DNA from: DATGUP01 sp035301265 | GTDB taxonomy: Bacteria > Bacillota > Bacilli > Bacillales > Amphibacillaceae | NCBI GenBank assembly: GCA_035301265.1 | Contig: DATGUP010000007.1 | Location: forward strand, 62,001-126,000 | DNA length: 64,000 nucleotides | Reading direction: 5' to 3' | Shown: in pieces, positions 8,382 through 17,322 of the stretch | Position numbering within the stretch: position 1 is the stretch's first letter | How the letters are laid out: every line of letters begins with the position of its first letter | Made by a program: the position numbers and the translations under genes | Notes under the pieces: generated by a model | Seen by the model: only the letters and a program-made list of their open reading frames with translations | Databases searched by the model: none | Told to the model about the DNA's origin: nothing

Positions 8382-9273
8382 AAAACACATTCTCGGACAA
8401 TCAATGAATTTAAAACTATTACTTGCAAGCATTTTAGCGGGGGGCCATGTGCTTTTGGAAGGCGTGCCTGGCACAGGGAAAACAAAGATGGTTCGGACTT
8501 TGGCTAACCTGCTTGGTGGCACATTTAATCGAATTCAGTTCACACCGGATCTACTCCCGAGCGATATCACTGGAAGCACGATCTATAATATGAAAGAGAG
8601 TTATTTTCAGACGATTAAGGGGCCGATTTTTGCAAATATTTTACTCGCTGATGAAATCAACCGGACTCCGGCTAAAACACAAGCTGCGCTTCTGGAAGCC
8701 ATGGAAGAAAAACAAGTGACCATTCAAGGTGAAACGTATCGATTGCCCGAAGTCTTTTTCGTCGTTGCTACTCAAAATCCGATTGAATTTGAAGGCACAT
8801 ACCCGCTGCCAGAGGCGCAACAAGATCGCTTTTTATTTAAATTGCGCATCGATTTTCCAACATTTGCCGACGAAACAAACGTATTAAAACAAGCGATTGA
8901 AAAGAGCGCAGATCGTTCAGCTGTAGAACCCATTCTTGACTTAGAAACATTTCTTGCGATTCGAAAAGCAATTGAGGCGACTACATTAAACGATGACGTA
9001 TTAGGCTATATCACACAAATTGTGCGGCAAACACGGGAAACAGAATCCATCCAGTTCGGCGCAAGCACGCGAGCGGCAATTGCTATCGCCAAAGCAACAC
9101 AAGCGTGGGCGTATTTAGCTGGTCGTGATTACGTAACACCGGATGATGTCAAAGTCGTCTCTAAACCGGCGCTCAGGCACCGCATTCAACTATCGCCGCA
9201 TATGGAATTGGAGGGCATAACCGTTGAGCAAATCGTCGAAGAGCTTGTGGGCGCGACTCCTGTTCCAAGATAG
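8344..9273 (+). CDS. MoxR-family AAA+ ATPase
   Basis: A 309-residue MoxR-type AAA+ protein. Walker A GVPGTGKTK at about residues 39-47, Walker B ILLADEINR, sensor 1 VVATQNP, the EGTYPLPEAQQDRFLF block, and the C-terminal AAA lid with RAAIAIAKATQAWA...YVTPDDV. MoxR ATPases act as chaperones that activate or assemble partner complexes, usually with a vWA/DUF58 protein encoded next door, as here. The start at 8344 overlaps the preceding gene; the next gene overlaps its 3' end. Orthologous to the B. subtilis YeaC branch by context. Confidence 0.9.
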   Translation: MRERLITLLETYEKHILGQSMNLKLLLASILAGGHVLLEGVPGTGKTKMVRTLANLLGGTFNRIQFTPDLLPSDITGSTIYNMKESYFQTIKGPIFANILLADEINRTPAKTQAALLEAMEEKQVTIQGETYRLPEVFFVVATQNPIEFEGTYPLPEAQQDRFLFKLRIDFPTFADETNVLKQAIEKSADRSAVEPILDLETFLAIRKAIEATTLNDDVLGYITQIVRQTRETESIQFGASTRAAIAIAKATQAWAYLAGRDYVTPDDVKVVSKPALRHRIQLSPHMELEGITVEQIVEELVGATPVPR

Positions 9274-10582
9274 GGGCATACTGCCGACGCGCAGACTGTT
9301 CATTGCTTTTTTCGTGTTTTCCTGCTTTATCGGGCTTTTATCTTTTTTCGGCATACCGTGGATGGTTATTTTTCTTTTAAATATGCTGTTTATATTCGGA
9401 AGTCTTGGGGATTTATTTTTTTCACCGCGAAAAAGTGAGTTGGCATTTAAGCGAACGCTTCCTGAAGAAATGGAGCGGGGCATTGCTTATACCGTAAAAA
9501 TCCACGTGCAAAACACATCATCTCATGACTGTGATTTCCGCATCATGGACGATTTACCATCAAGTTTTCACACTTCATTTCCAATCCACGGTGAAGTCGA
9601 AAAACAAGGAAGCCTTACATTAACGTATGAAACAAAGGCATTTGTTCGCGGAAAATACGATGTCAATAAACTTTATGTACGCTATAGCAGCCTACTCGGC
9701 CTTTGGGAAAAGCAAATAACACTAGAAATAAAGGACACGATCAAAGTGATTCCCGACTTAACAGAAACAAAGCAGTTTTTGGAAAGCGCACAAAAATTTC
9801 TCCTGTATGAAGGTCAAAAAGTGCGCAAACGGCGGAGGGGCGAAGGGGAATTCGCTCAAATCAGAAACTACGTCATCGGCGACGATCCGCGTAAAATTAA
9901 CTGGCGTCAAACTGCTAAACTACAAGAAGTGATGACGAATGAATACGAACCCGAGCATGGCAAATACGTAACGATTTTAATTGATTGCGGTCGAGTAATG
10001 GGCGCCGAACTGACAAAAGGCAACCGGTTGGAAAAATCTTTGGAAGCAGCGATAACCGTCGCTCTAGCGGCGCTGAAAAATGGTGACTATGTCAGCGTAC
10101 TCGCCTTTTCGCGGCGCGTTGATGTGTTTGTCCCACCTGCCAAAGGGATGGGGCAATTGCAAAAAATTCTCCAAGCGGTTTACGATTTGCAAGTCGATAC
10201 TGGTGAAGCTAATTACCCCGCCGTTATGAGCTATTTGCAAGCCGTGCAAAAAAAACGCAGCTTTATTATGTTATTCAGCGATATGCAAACCTTTTTACAT
10301 GAAGAAAGCGGACTCGGCTATTTAACCCGTTTACGGCGTCAACATCACGTTTGCATGATCGGTATTGAAGACGCATCACTTCTAGCCCTGACGCGACAAA
10401 AAGTAGACGATGTCAAGCAGGCGATGACAAAAAGCATCGCCCAACAACAAATGCAGATTAAAAAGCGAAAAAAAGCAGAATGGGAAAGCCGCGGACTTAT
10501 CATGATCGAAGCAAAAGAAGAACGACTGGCCAATGCAGCCGTTTCCGAGTACATCCGCATTATGAACCAAGGACTTGTTTAG
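9224..10582 (+). CDS. DUF58 protein (YeaD-like, vWA-related)
   Basis: A protein of up to 452 residues. Two closely spaced membrane helices (about residues 25-65) are followed by an Ig-like segment and the DUF58 signature: GEGEFAQIRNYVIGDDPRKI and then NWRQTAKLQEVMTNEYEPE. After that comes a vWA-like fold with ILIDCGRVMG in the metal-site position. It is the usual partner of MoxR ATPases. The start is uncertain: TTG at 9224 overlaps the MoxR gene by 50 bases, and TTG at 9245 (LWARLLFQDRGILPT) is more like other YeaD N termini. The 3' end overlaps the convergent SpoIIM-like gene by 23 bases. Confidence 0.85.
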   Translation: MSKSSKSLWARLLFQDRGILPTRRLFIAFFVFSCFIGLLSFFGIPWMVIFLLNMLFIFGSLGDLFFSPRKSELAFKRTLPEEMERGIAYTVKIHVQNTSSHDCDFRIMDDLPSSFHTSFPIHGEVEKQGSLTLTYETKAFVRGKYDVNKLYVRYSSLLGLWEKQITLEIKDTIKVIPDLTETKQFLESAQKFLLYEGQKVRKRRRGEGEFAQIRNYVIGDDPRKINWRQTAKLQEVMTNEYEPEHGKYVTILIDCGRVMGAELTKGNRLEKSLEAAITVALAALKNGDYVSVLAFSRRVDVFVPPAKGMGQLQKILQAVYDLQVDTGEANYPAVMSYLQAVQKKRSFIMLFSDMQTFLHEESGLGYLTRLRRQHHVCMIGIEDASLLALTRQKVDDVKQAMTKSIAQQQMQIKKRKKAEWESRGLIMIEAKEERLANAAVSEYIRIMNQGLV

Positions 10583-11540
10583 ACGGCTGCCGGTTAAGCA
10601 GCAATTTTCCGCTGACGACATAAAGGACTAACGCAAGTACCGTTAATAAAGCAACGGCGTATTTCATCTCGAGTGATAAAGGCGCCGGAGTAATAAAACC
10701 TTCAATAATGCCGGCAATGATGAATAACGGAATCGTCCCGAGAAGCAACTGCACCGATCTTGCAGCCTGTCGCCGCAGATGAAAGCGACGCGAATAAGGA
10801 CCTGGAACAAACAACTTGTACCCCATTAACAATCCGGCACCGCCGGCAATGAAAATCGCCGTCAGCTCGATCATGCCATGGGGAACGATGTAAGCCCAAA
10901 ATGCATAGGATTCGCCGTGATACCAAAATAAACCCGCAAGCGCGCCGATCATGATGCCATTGTAAATCATTAAATAGACAGTCAAAATCCCAAACGTTAC
11001 CCCACCAGCAAAGGCAAGGATAGCCACTTGAATATTGTTCGTCATAATGATCGCCGACATAAAAGAAGCATCGATCGCATCGTTTCCAGCACCGAGCTGA
11101 CCGGGATCGACCCCATCTGCTACATCTTGTGGAAGAACGGCATAAATATGTAACGGATCCTTCATGACAGCAACAAACGCGGCTAAACCACCTAAGGCAA
11201 ACAAAACCATCGCTAAAACAACTGCTTTCCATTGTTCTAATAAGCGGCTGATGAACGTTGTACTAAAAAACGTGCGGAGCTGCTTGCCACTCGATACTTG
11301 ATCTTTATACAGCAAATTGTGGGACTTGGCAACGAGCGCGTTCAAATAAGCCGTTACATCTTCGTTCGGAAAATACGTCTGACTGTAAGAGAGATGTTGA
11401 GCTGCTTTTTGATAAAGCTTGTAAAATTGGTCAATATCCGAAATGTTCATGTGACGCCGGCCTTGTTGCAACGTGGCGATTCGTTGTTCCAACTGCCTCC
11501 AATCATCGCGATGCTGTTTGACAAACTGTTTCAAATTCAT
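10560..11540 (-). CDS. SpoIIM-family (DUF95) membrane protein
   Basis: A 326-residue protein. About 100 hydrophilic helical N-terminal residues are followed by five or six membrane helices. The blocks AILAFAGGVTFGILTVYLMIYNG and PHGMIELTAIFIAGGAGLLMG are typical of the stage II sporulation protein M superfamily. True SpoIIM is about 215 residues and forms the engulfment DMP complex; this longer form with an N-terminal helical part is the type found next to RDD, MoxR and DUF58 genes and is unlikely to be SpoIIM itself. It is on the minus strand, tail to tail with DUF58 (23-bp overlap) and divergent from the RDD gene. Start ATG at 11540 behind AGGTGG. Confidence 0.75.
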   Translation of the reverse strand: MNLKQFVKQHRDDWRQLEQRIATLQQGRRHMNISDIDQFYKLYQKAAQHLSYSQTYFPNEDVTAYLNALVAKSHNLLYKDQVSSGKQLRTFFSTTFISRLLEQWKAVVLAMVLFALGGLAAFVAVMKDPLHIYAVLPQDVADGVDPGQLGAGNDAIDASFMSAIIMTNNIQVAILAFAGGVTFGILTVYLMIYNGIMIGALAGLFWYHGESYAFWAYIVPHGMIELTAIFIAGGAGLLMGYKLFVPGPYSRRFHLRRQAARSVQLLLGTIPLFIIAGIIEGFITPAPLSLEMKYAVALLTVLALVLYVVSGKLLLNRQPSKQVLGS

Positions 11541-11636
11541 AAGGCCACCTGCTTTCTAAATCATCTTTTTATCCATTATAATCGGTCTATTAACGAATAG
11601 AAACAATAAATCATGAAAAAGGGGTGAAAAGCAAGC

Positions 11637-12425
11637 ATGGAACAAGAACGCGTCGATATTAAAACACCTGAATACGTTTCCCTGCAATTTCAAACAGCAG
11701 GTCTTGGTAGTCGGGCCATAGCTATGATCATTGACCAATTCATATTGAGTGTCGTTAACATATTTATTTTCATTGCTCTATTCTTAATCGCAGATAAAAT
11801 GTTTACCGGTGACTCCCTTTGGCCACTGGCTATCGTTATTATTCTCGTCTTTTTTATCAACTGGGGCTATTTTTTTATCGCCGAATCCTTTTTTGGCGGA
11901 AAAACAATTGGAAAACACGTTACAGGGATCCGCGTCATACAAGAAAACGGGCACGGCTTAACCATTCTTTCCAGTTTCATCCGCAATTTGTTACGGATGA
12001 TCGACATGCTTCCATCGGGATATTTTATTGGAATCATGTTTGTTTTCTTCCATAGCAAACATAAGCGACTCGGTGATATAACTGCAGGAACGATCGTTGT
12101 CCATGAGCGAAGCGCTAAACGAAAGAAAAAACCTACCGCACTTGAAAAGGAGATTCAAGCAAGGGGATTGACAGCGGACTCTCTGGCTATCGCGGAATGG
12201 GGATTAAATGCGATCGGTACGAAAGAATGGCACTTGATCAAAACATATTGCTTGCGCTTGCCGGATTTGCAATCAGCCGAGCGGAAGCAACTGACCGAAC
12301 AAGTCGCTAGCATTATTTTTCCAAAAATCGGCCTCGATCTGAAAAAAAAGACGAACGACGAACTGGAAAACACATTGCTTGTATTATACTTAAAATTGAA
12401 GGATGAATGGGAGTTTGCGCGATAA
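11637..12425 (+). CDS. RDD-family membrane protein
   Basis: A 262-residue protein. The RDD domain (residues 5-155) has the diagnostic Arg-Asp residues (GLGSRAIAMIIDQF, then GKTIGKHVTGIRV) and a KHKRLGDITAGTIVV end, with three or four membrane helices. A soluble C-terminal region of about 100 residues (lysine rich, ending in an acidic helix) is unusual for simple RDD proteins and is probably cytoplasmic. It is divergent from the SpoIIM-like gene with 96 bp between them; the pairing RDD plus SpoIIM-like is recurrent in MoxR clusters. Function is unassigned; proposed transport roles for RDD proteins should not be assumed here. Confidence 0.75.
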   Translation: MEQERVDIKTPEYVSLQFQTAGLGSRAIAMIIDQFILSVVNIFIFIALFLIADKMFTGDSLWPLAIVIILVFFINWGYFFIAESFFGGKTIGKHVTGIRVIQENGHGLTILSSFIRNLLRMIDMLPSGYFIGIMFVFFHSKHKRLGDITAGTIVVHERSAKRKKKPTALEKEIQARGLTADSLAIAEWGLNAIGTKEWHLIKTYCLRLPDLQSAERKQLTEQVASIIFPKIGLDLKKKTNDELENTLLVLYLKLKDEWEFAR

Positions 12426-12475
12426 ACAACTATCTTTACCCATTCAAGATAGGAAGCAGTTTATGTGCAATCGAT

Positions 12476-12513
12476 AAAACCCGGTCCCTCATGCAAAAGA
12501 GGCCCGGGTTTTT
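12476..12513. terminator. Bidirectional terminator, RDD gene / serS
   Basis: AAAACCCGG...CCGGGTTTTT with an inner CCTC/GAGG extension; A tract on one side and T tract on the other, between two convergent genes. Confidence 0.8.
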
Positions 12514-12520
12514 CTTACGC

Positions 12521-13795
12521 TTATCGCAATACATCTTTTCCACCCATATAAGGTCGCAAAACTTCTGGAACGATCACTGTGCCGTCTTTCTGCTGATAAT
12601 TTTCTAAAATAGCAGCGACAGTGCGGCCAATAGCCAGACCAGAACCATTCAATGTATGCACAAATTCCGGTTTTTTATCCGCTTCCCGACGAAAGCGAAT
12701 ACCAGCACGTCTTGCTTGGAAGTCTTCGAAATTTGAGCACGAAGAAATTTCACGATACGTATTCTGAGCCGGCATCCACACTTCAATATCGTATTTTTTT
12801 GCCGCTGTAAAGCCAAGATCAGCCGTACACATATTCATGACGCGATAAGGAAGTTTCAGGCGTCGCAAAACTTCTTCTGCGTGTTCGGTCAGCTCTTCCA
12901 ACGTATCATAAGAATCTTCCGGCTTTGTGAAATGAACAAGCTCGACTTTATTAAACTGATGCTGGCGAATGAGACCGCGTGTATCCCGTCCAGCCGAACC
13001 CGCTTCGGAACGGAAACAACCGCTGAAGGCAACGTATTTTTTCGGTAAATCAGCAGATTGCAAAATCTCATCACCGTAATAATTTGTCACAGGCACTTCC
13101 GCCGTCGGAATCAAAAAGTAATCCCAGTCTTCTAGCTTAAATACATCTTCACTAAATTTCGGCAGCTGCCCTGTTCCCGTCAAGCTCATCCGATTGACGA
13201 TATAAGGTGGTAACATCTCTTCATAACCGTGTTCGTCAGCGTGTAGATCCATCATAAAATTCATGAGCGCTCGTTCCAGCCTTGCTCCAAGCCCTTTGTA
13301 AAACACAAAACGGCTGCCAGTGACCTTCGCGGCGCGCTCAAAATCAAGAATATCCAAATCTGTTGCAATATCCCAATGCGGCTGTGCTTTAAAGCTAAAC
13401 TCAGGATGCTCTCCCCACTTGCGTACTTGTTCATTGTCATCTTCATCTTCTCCAACGGGTACACTTTCATGGGGAATATTCGGAATCGATAACATGAGTT
13501 GTTCTAACTGCGACTCGATTGCCTTTAATTCGTCATCCAATGATGCAATCTTATCACCTACCTCGCGCATTTCTTGAATAACCGCGTCTGCATCTTTTCC
13601 TTCTTTTTTCAACTTCGGAATTTGTTTTGATACATCATTCCGCTTTGCTTTTAACGATTCACTTTCAGCGATGAGTTTGCGGCGTTTTTCATCAAGTTCA
13701 CCAAAATGTTCCAGTTCGGATAAATCCTCTCCTCGGTGTTGGAGTTTCGCTTTAACGTCCGCAAAGTGATTCCGCAAATATTTCATATCCAACAT
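12521..13795 (-). CDS. serS: Seryl-tRNA synthetase
   Basis: A 424-residue class II synthetase that charges tRNA-Ser in the cytoplasm. The N-terminal coiled-coil arm covers roughly residues 25-105. The catalytic core carries motif 1 (LGARLERALMNFMMDLH), motif 2 (CFRSEAGSAGRDTRGLIR) and motif 3 (GSGLAIGRTVAAILENY). The length and start (ATG with GGAGG 8 bp upstream) fit the family. It is preceded by a T-box leader with a Ser specifier codon. In B. subtilis pdxS and pdxT lie between dacA and serS; here nothing but the leader separates them. Confidence 0.97.
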   Translation of the reverse strand: MLDMKYLRNHFADVKAKLQHRGEDLSELEHFGELDEKRRKLIAESESLKAKRNDVSKQIPKLKKEGKDADAVIQEMREVGDKIASLDDELKAIESQLEQLMLSIPNIPHESVPVGEDEDDNEQVRKWGEHPEFSFKAQPHWDIATDLDILDFERAAKVTGSRFVFYKGLGARLERALMNFMMDLHADEHGYEEMLPPYIVNRMSLTGTGQLPKFSEDVFKLEDWDYFLIPTAEVPVTNYYGDEILQSADLPKKYVAFSGCFRSEAGSAGRDTRGLIRQHQFNKVELVHFTKPEDSYDTLEELTEHAEEVLRRLKLPYRVMNMCTADLGFTAAKKYDIEVWMPAQNTYREISSCSNFEDFQARRAGIRFRREADKKPEFVHTLNGSGLAIGRTVAAILENYQQKDGTVIVPEVLRPYMGGKDVLR

Positions 13796-13817
13796 CGTTT
13801 ATTCCTCCTTTGATTGA

Positions 13818-14090
13818 CGAATAAAAAAACTCTCATCCCTAACTTAAAATAGGGACGAGAGTGTACTCCCGCGTTGCCACCCTTGTTGAAGAGAATGCTC
13901 TTCCAGCTCGCAGTCGATAACGGGACTCAGCCGAGTTTGCTTACTCAGTAACCTCAGTTCAGCAAACCAGTTCAAGGATGGATTCACAGCCCTTTTTCAT
14001 CGGCTTGCACCAACCGCCGACTCGCTTTAGAAAAACGAACTGCTACTATTTCCTATCATTACTTTTGGTCGACATCTGTTCGGTTATCGA
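13818..14090 (-). promoter_or_regulatory. T-box leader of serS (specifier UCC, Ser)
   Basis: On the minus strand the T-box sequence AAGGGTGGCAACGCGGG (13870-13887 region) is followed by a strong terminator hairpin, ACTCTCGTCCCTA / TAGGGATGAGAGT, with a T run ending near 13823. Upstream are the stem I elements (GAGTCGGCGGTTGGTGCAAG) and the specifier loop GTGAA-TCC-ATCC, giving UCC at 13980-13982. Uncharged tRNA-Ser should stabilise the antiterminator and raise serS expression. Confidence 0.9.
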
Positions 14091-14092
14091 CA

Positions 14093-14121
14093 ATCTTAGC
14101 ACATTTCTTATCGTATTGCAA
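14093..14121 (-). promoter_or_regulatory. SigA promoter of the serS leader
   Basis: TTGCAA (14116-14121) and TAAGAT (14093-14098) on the minus strand with a 17-bp spacer, just upstream of the T-box stem I. Confidence 0.65.
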
Positions 14122-14152
14122 AGGATTGACAATCTATCATCGCTTTTACTAT

Positions 14153-15487
14153 TTAAAACCAGCCTTTAACCGTATCGCCAATCCATGAAAACATATTGCT
14201 GAAAAAGTCACCGATGGCCCCGAGCGTTAGCATAAACCAGTTGTTTTTTTCAACCGTATCGGCTGCGACGATATCAACCGTATGGTCAAACATATCCTCA
14301 GAAATATAACCGTAATCTTCCCCGTCAAATACAAGTTTAGCTGTGCCAACTTTGTCGCCCTTTTCAATCGGAGCGGTTAATTCGCCATCCTCGTTCAACA
14401 CATCTTCATCAAAAGTATATTCAAGCGTATATTTATCTTCATTACCTTTTTTAATCGGTACGCTGATCGCCTCGTCCGTTTCAATAGCTACTTCATCTTC
14501 TTTGCCTTTTGCTACCGGAAGGGTCTTTTTATCGTCCGTTTGGTGGCCTTTAGGAAACAGTTCTACCGTCTCGAAGTTATTAAAACCGTAATCCATTAAT
14601 TTAGCCGTTTCTTCAAAACGTTCACTTTCACTTTCGGTTTTCATAACAACAGAAATCAAACGCTTCCCGTTTTGTTCAGCTGTTCCTGTAAAGCAATAGC
14701 CGGCTGAATCGGTATAGCCTGTTTTTAAGCCATCCATACCTTCATAATAAAACTGTTTGAAGTTGACAGAATCATGCGGTAGCATCCAGTTTAAATTTTC
14801 GATCGTATAGTCTTCAAATTCAACCTCTGTTTGGCTCGATACGTCGAGCGCATCGGGAAAATCATTCACTAGGTTATATGCCAGTAAAGCAGCGGATCGA
14901 GCCGACAACATATTTGATGCATCAGGATCGGTCCCTTCCGGATAATTGTCCCCGAGCGATTCATTATCCAAACCGGATGCATTAACAAACTTATAATCAG
15001 GAAGGCCCATTTCCTCGGCCTTGTCATTCATCATCTTGACAAATTCCCCTTCCGAACCGGCGATCAGTTCGGCAAGAGCGATGGTGGTCGCATTATCTGA
15101 GAAGACGGCCATTGCCTCATAAAGCTCTTTTACCGTATAATCTTTGCTTTGTGTCAGACCGATTCCCGAAAACGTTTCATCAGCGGAGATTTCATAAGCG
15201 TAATCGCTGATTTGCGTCGTTGTATCCCAATCGATATCCCCCGATTCGATTGCTTCCCAGACAAGGTATTCGGTCATCATTTTCGTCATACTGGCTGGAG
15301 GCAGGGCCATATCTGCATTTTTTGCATATAACACTTTACCCGTTTCAGCGTCTACTAAAATAGCTGATTCTGCCTCGAGATCAAATGCTTCTGCAGCCTG
15401 TGCAGAAAATGGTTGGATGATGATCGCTGTGATGATGAGAAAAACAGCAAAGAGCTGTAACAACCGTCTCGTTAATTGATGTTTCAC
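14153..15487 (-). CDS. dacA: D-alanyl-D-alanine carboxypeptidase (PBP5)
   Basis: A 444-residue low-molecular-weight penicillin-binding protein. Signal peptide residues 1-31 (cut near AQA-A), active-site motifs S66-M-T-K69, S130-D-N132 and K255-T-G257, then the PBP5 C-terminal domain and an amphipathic membrane anchor ending DFFSNMFSWIGDTVKGWF. It trims the terminal D-Ala from peptidoglycan stem peptides outside the membrane. The neighbour guaB upstream has its own terminator, so dacA is probably separately transcribed. Start ATG with AAAGAAAGG upstream. A clear terminator after dacA is not seen before the serS leader. Confidence 0.95.
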   Translation of the reverse strand: MKHQLTRRLLQLFAVFLIITAIIIQPFSAQAAEAFDLEAESAILVDAETGKVLYAKNADMALPPASMTKMMTEYLVWEAIESGDIDWDTTTQISDYAYEISADETFSGIGLTQSKDYTVKELYEAMAVFSDNATTIALAELIAGSEGEFVKMMNDKAEEMGLPDYKFVNASGLDNESLGDNYPEGTDPDASNMLSARSAALLAYNLVNDFPDALDVSSQTEVEFEDYTIENLNWMLPHDSVNFKQFYYEGMDGLKTGYTDSAGYCFTGTAEQNGKRLISVVMKTESESERFEETAKLMDYGFNNFETVELFPKGHQTDDKKTLPVAKGKEDEVAIETDEAISVPIKKGNEDKYTLEYTFDEDVLNEDGELTAPIEKGDKVGTAKLVFDGEDYGYISEDMFDHTVDIVAADTVEKNNWFMLTLGAIGDFFSNMFSWIGDTVKGWF

Positions 15488-15577
15488 CTTTCTTTACCTC
15501 CACCCTGTAAAAGACTAAATTTTAAAGTTGCGATGATGTCGACAAATGTCTACTTTTTATATTTTACCATAGAAAAA

Positions 15578-15608
15578 AGAGAAAAAATAGATAGGGGCAT
15601 TCCCTATC
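15578..15608 (-). terminator. Terminator downstream of guaB
   Basis: Minus-strand stem GATAGGG / CCCTATC (15590-15596/15602-15608) followed by TATTTTTTC. A second dyad, GGCGG..CCGCC, lies between it and the guaB stop. Confidence 0.75.
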
Positions 15609-15672
15609 TTTGGCGGGTGAGGAAAAACGTTATTTCCTCCTCATTATCTCCGCCATGTTTTATATGCTTATT

Positions 15673-17142
15673 TTAAACCGAGTAATTCGGCGCTTCTTTG
15701 GTAATCTGTACGTTATGCGGATGACTTTCCCGGAGACCTGCGTTCGTTATGCGGATGAATCGAGCATTTTCGCGTAAGTCTTTAATCGTCGCTGTCCCGC
15801 AATAACCCATGCCTGCGCGCAATCCTCCTAACAGTTGGTGTACAGTATCAGCGAGCGATCCTTTATAAGGAATTCGCCCTTCAATCCCTTCTGGAACGAG
15901 CTTTTTTGCGTCTTGGTCTTCTTGAAAGTAGCGGTCTTTGGATCCAGCCTGCATCGCACTGACTGATCCCATGCCGCGATAAACTTTATATTGACGGCCT
16001 TGATAGATTTCCGTCTCGCCTGGGCTTTCTTCTACACCAGCAAACATACTGCCAAGCATAACAGCATGGGCTCCTGCAGCCAGTGCTTTTACAATGTCAC
16101 CGGAAAATTTAATTCCGCCATCAGCGATGACTGGAACCCCGTATTCCGCTGCTGCTTGAGCACAGTCATAAACGGCGGTAATTTGCGGAACACCGACACC
16201 GGCAACAACGCGTGTCGTACAAATCGACCCGGGACCGATGCCGACCTTAACAATGGAAGCACCTGCTTCGATCAATTCTCTTGTCGCTTCAGCTGTAGCC
16301 ACATTGCCGGCAATGATATTTAAATCGGGATAAGCTTCACGAACGCGTTTGACTTGTTTGAGTACTCCGCTCGAATGACCATGTGCCGTGTCAATGACGA
16401 TCACATCGACACCGGCTTCGACGAGTTTTTCAATGCGCACCATCGCGTCTTTCGTCACACCTACCGCCGCCCCGACGACGAGCCGCCCTTGAGTATCCTT
16501 GGCTGCATTGGGAAACTCGACGGCTTTTTCAATATCCTTGATTGTAATGAGCCCCTTCAAAACACCAGCATCATCGACGAGCGGAAGCTTTTCGATACGG
16601 TGTTTATGCAGCCGTTTCTCCGCCTCTTCAAGCGTTGTCCCGACCGGAGCGGTAACAAGCTGTTCTCGCGTCATAACATCGTTGATTTTTATCGAATAAT
16701 CATCAATAAAACGAAGATCGCGGTTAGTGAGGATGCCAACGAGCTTTTGTTCGTCGGTATTATTGACAATCGGCACACCTGAGATGCGGTATTTCCCCAT
16801 TAAATGCTCGGCGTCGTAAACTTGGTGTTCAGGCGTGAGAAAAAATGGATTCGTGATAACACCGCTTTCCGATCGTTTGACGCGATCGACCTGTTCTGCT
16901 TGTTCTTCAATGGACATATTTTTATGAATGACACCAAGCCCGCCTTGACGTGCCATTGAAATAGCCATTTCCGCTTCGGTGACTGTATCCATCCCCGCGC
17001 TGATCAAGGGGGAGTTGAGTTTCAATGTTGGTGACAGCTGCGTGCTCACATCGACATTTCGCGGCAATACATCTGATTTGGCAGGCATTAAAAGAACATC
17101 ATCAAACGTCAATCCTTCTTTGGCAAATTTATCCGCCCGCAT
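15673..17142 (-). CDS. guaB: IMP dehydrogenase
   Basis: A 489-residue NAD-dependent enzyme that converts IMP to XMP, the committed step of GMP synthesis. The catalytic Cys308 sits in GIGPGSICTTRV. A pair of CBS domains (about residues 95-205, with GILTNRDLRF and LPLVDDAGVLKGLITIKDIEK) is inserted in the barrel. The active-site flap contains KYVYRGMGSVSAMQ-like residues near 400-410. Strong AAGGAGGGT ribosome site before the ATG. It is divergent from yaaC, as in B. subtilis. No PurR box pair is visible in the 180-bp gap, unlike at purA. Confidence 0.97.
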   Translation of the reverse strand: MRADKFAKEGLTFDDVLLMPAKSDVLPRNVDVSTQLSPTLKLNSPLISAGMDTVTEAEMAISMARQGGLGVIHKNMSIEEQAEQVDRVKRSESGVITNPFFLTPEHQVYDAEHLMGKYRISGVPIVNNTDEQKLVGILTNRDLRFIDDYSIKINDVMTREQLVTAPVGTTLEEAEKRLHKHRIEKLPLVDDAGVLKGLITIKDIEKAVEFPNAAKDTQGRLVVGAAVGVTKDAMVRIEKLVEAGVDVIVIDTAHGHSSGVLKQVKRVREAYPDLNIIAGNVATAEATRELIEAGASIVKVGIGPGSICTTRVVAGVGVPQITAVYDCAQAAAEYGVPVIADGGIKFSGDIVKALAAGAHAVMLGSMFAGVEESPGETEIYQGRQYKVYRGMGSVSAMQAGSKDRYFQEDQDAKKLVPEGIEGRIPYKGSLADTVHQLLGGLRAGMGYCGTATIKDLRENARFIRITNAGLRESHPHNVQITKEAPNYSV

Positions 17143-17229
17143 GGTGGACCCTCCTTCTTCGATGATAAAATAAGTGAATCAGTGCAAACTAAACAAAAAT
17201 GTCTATTGTACATACAATACGGTATCACA

Positions 17230-17277
17230 AATGGATTTTCAACCTTCAAAACACCGGATAAAAAAAGAAAATCCATT
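17230..17277. repeat. Perfect 11-bp inverted repeat in the guaB-yaaC gap
   Basis: AATGGATTTTC (17230-17240) and GAAAATCCATT (17267-17277), separated by 26 bp. The arms flank the stretch just upstream of yaaC and could be a leader hairpin or an operator; no T run follows, so a terminator is unlikely. Confidence 0.6.
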
Positions 17278-17322
17278 CGAAATATTTCACACATTTATTA
17301 ACTATTCAACGAGGGGATTGCC

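Noticed and set aside
12426..12520. Possible small gene between the RDD gene and serS
   Set aside because: The gap is only a bidirectional terminator.
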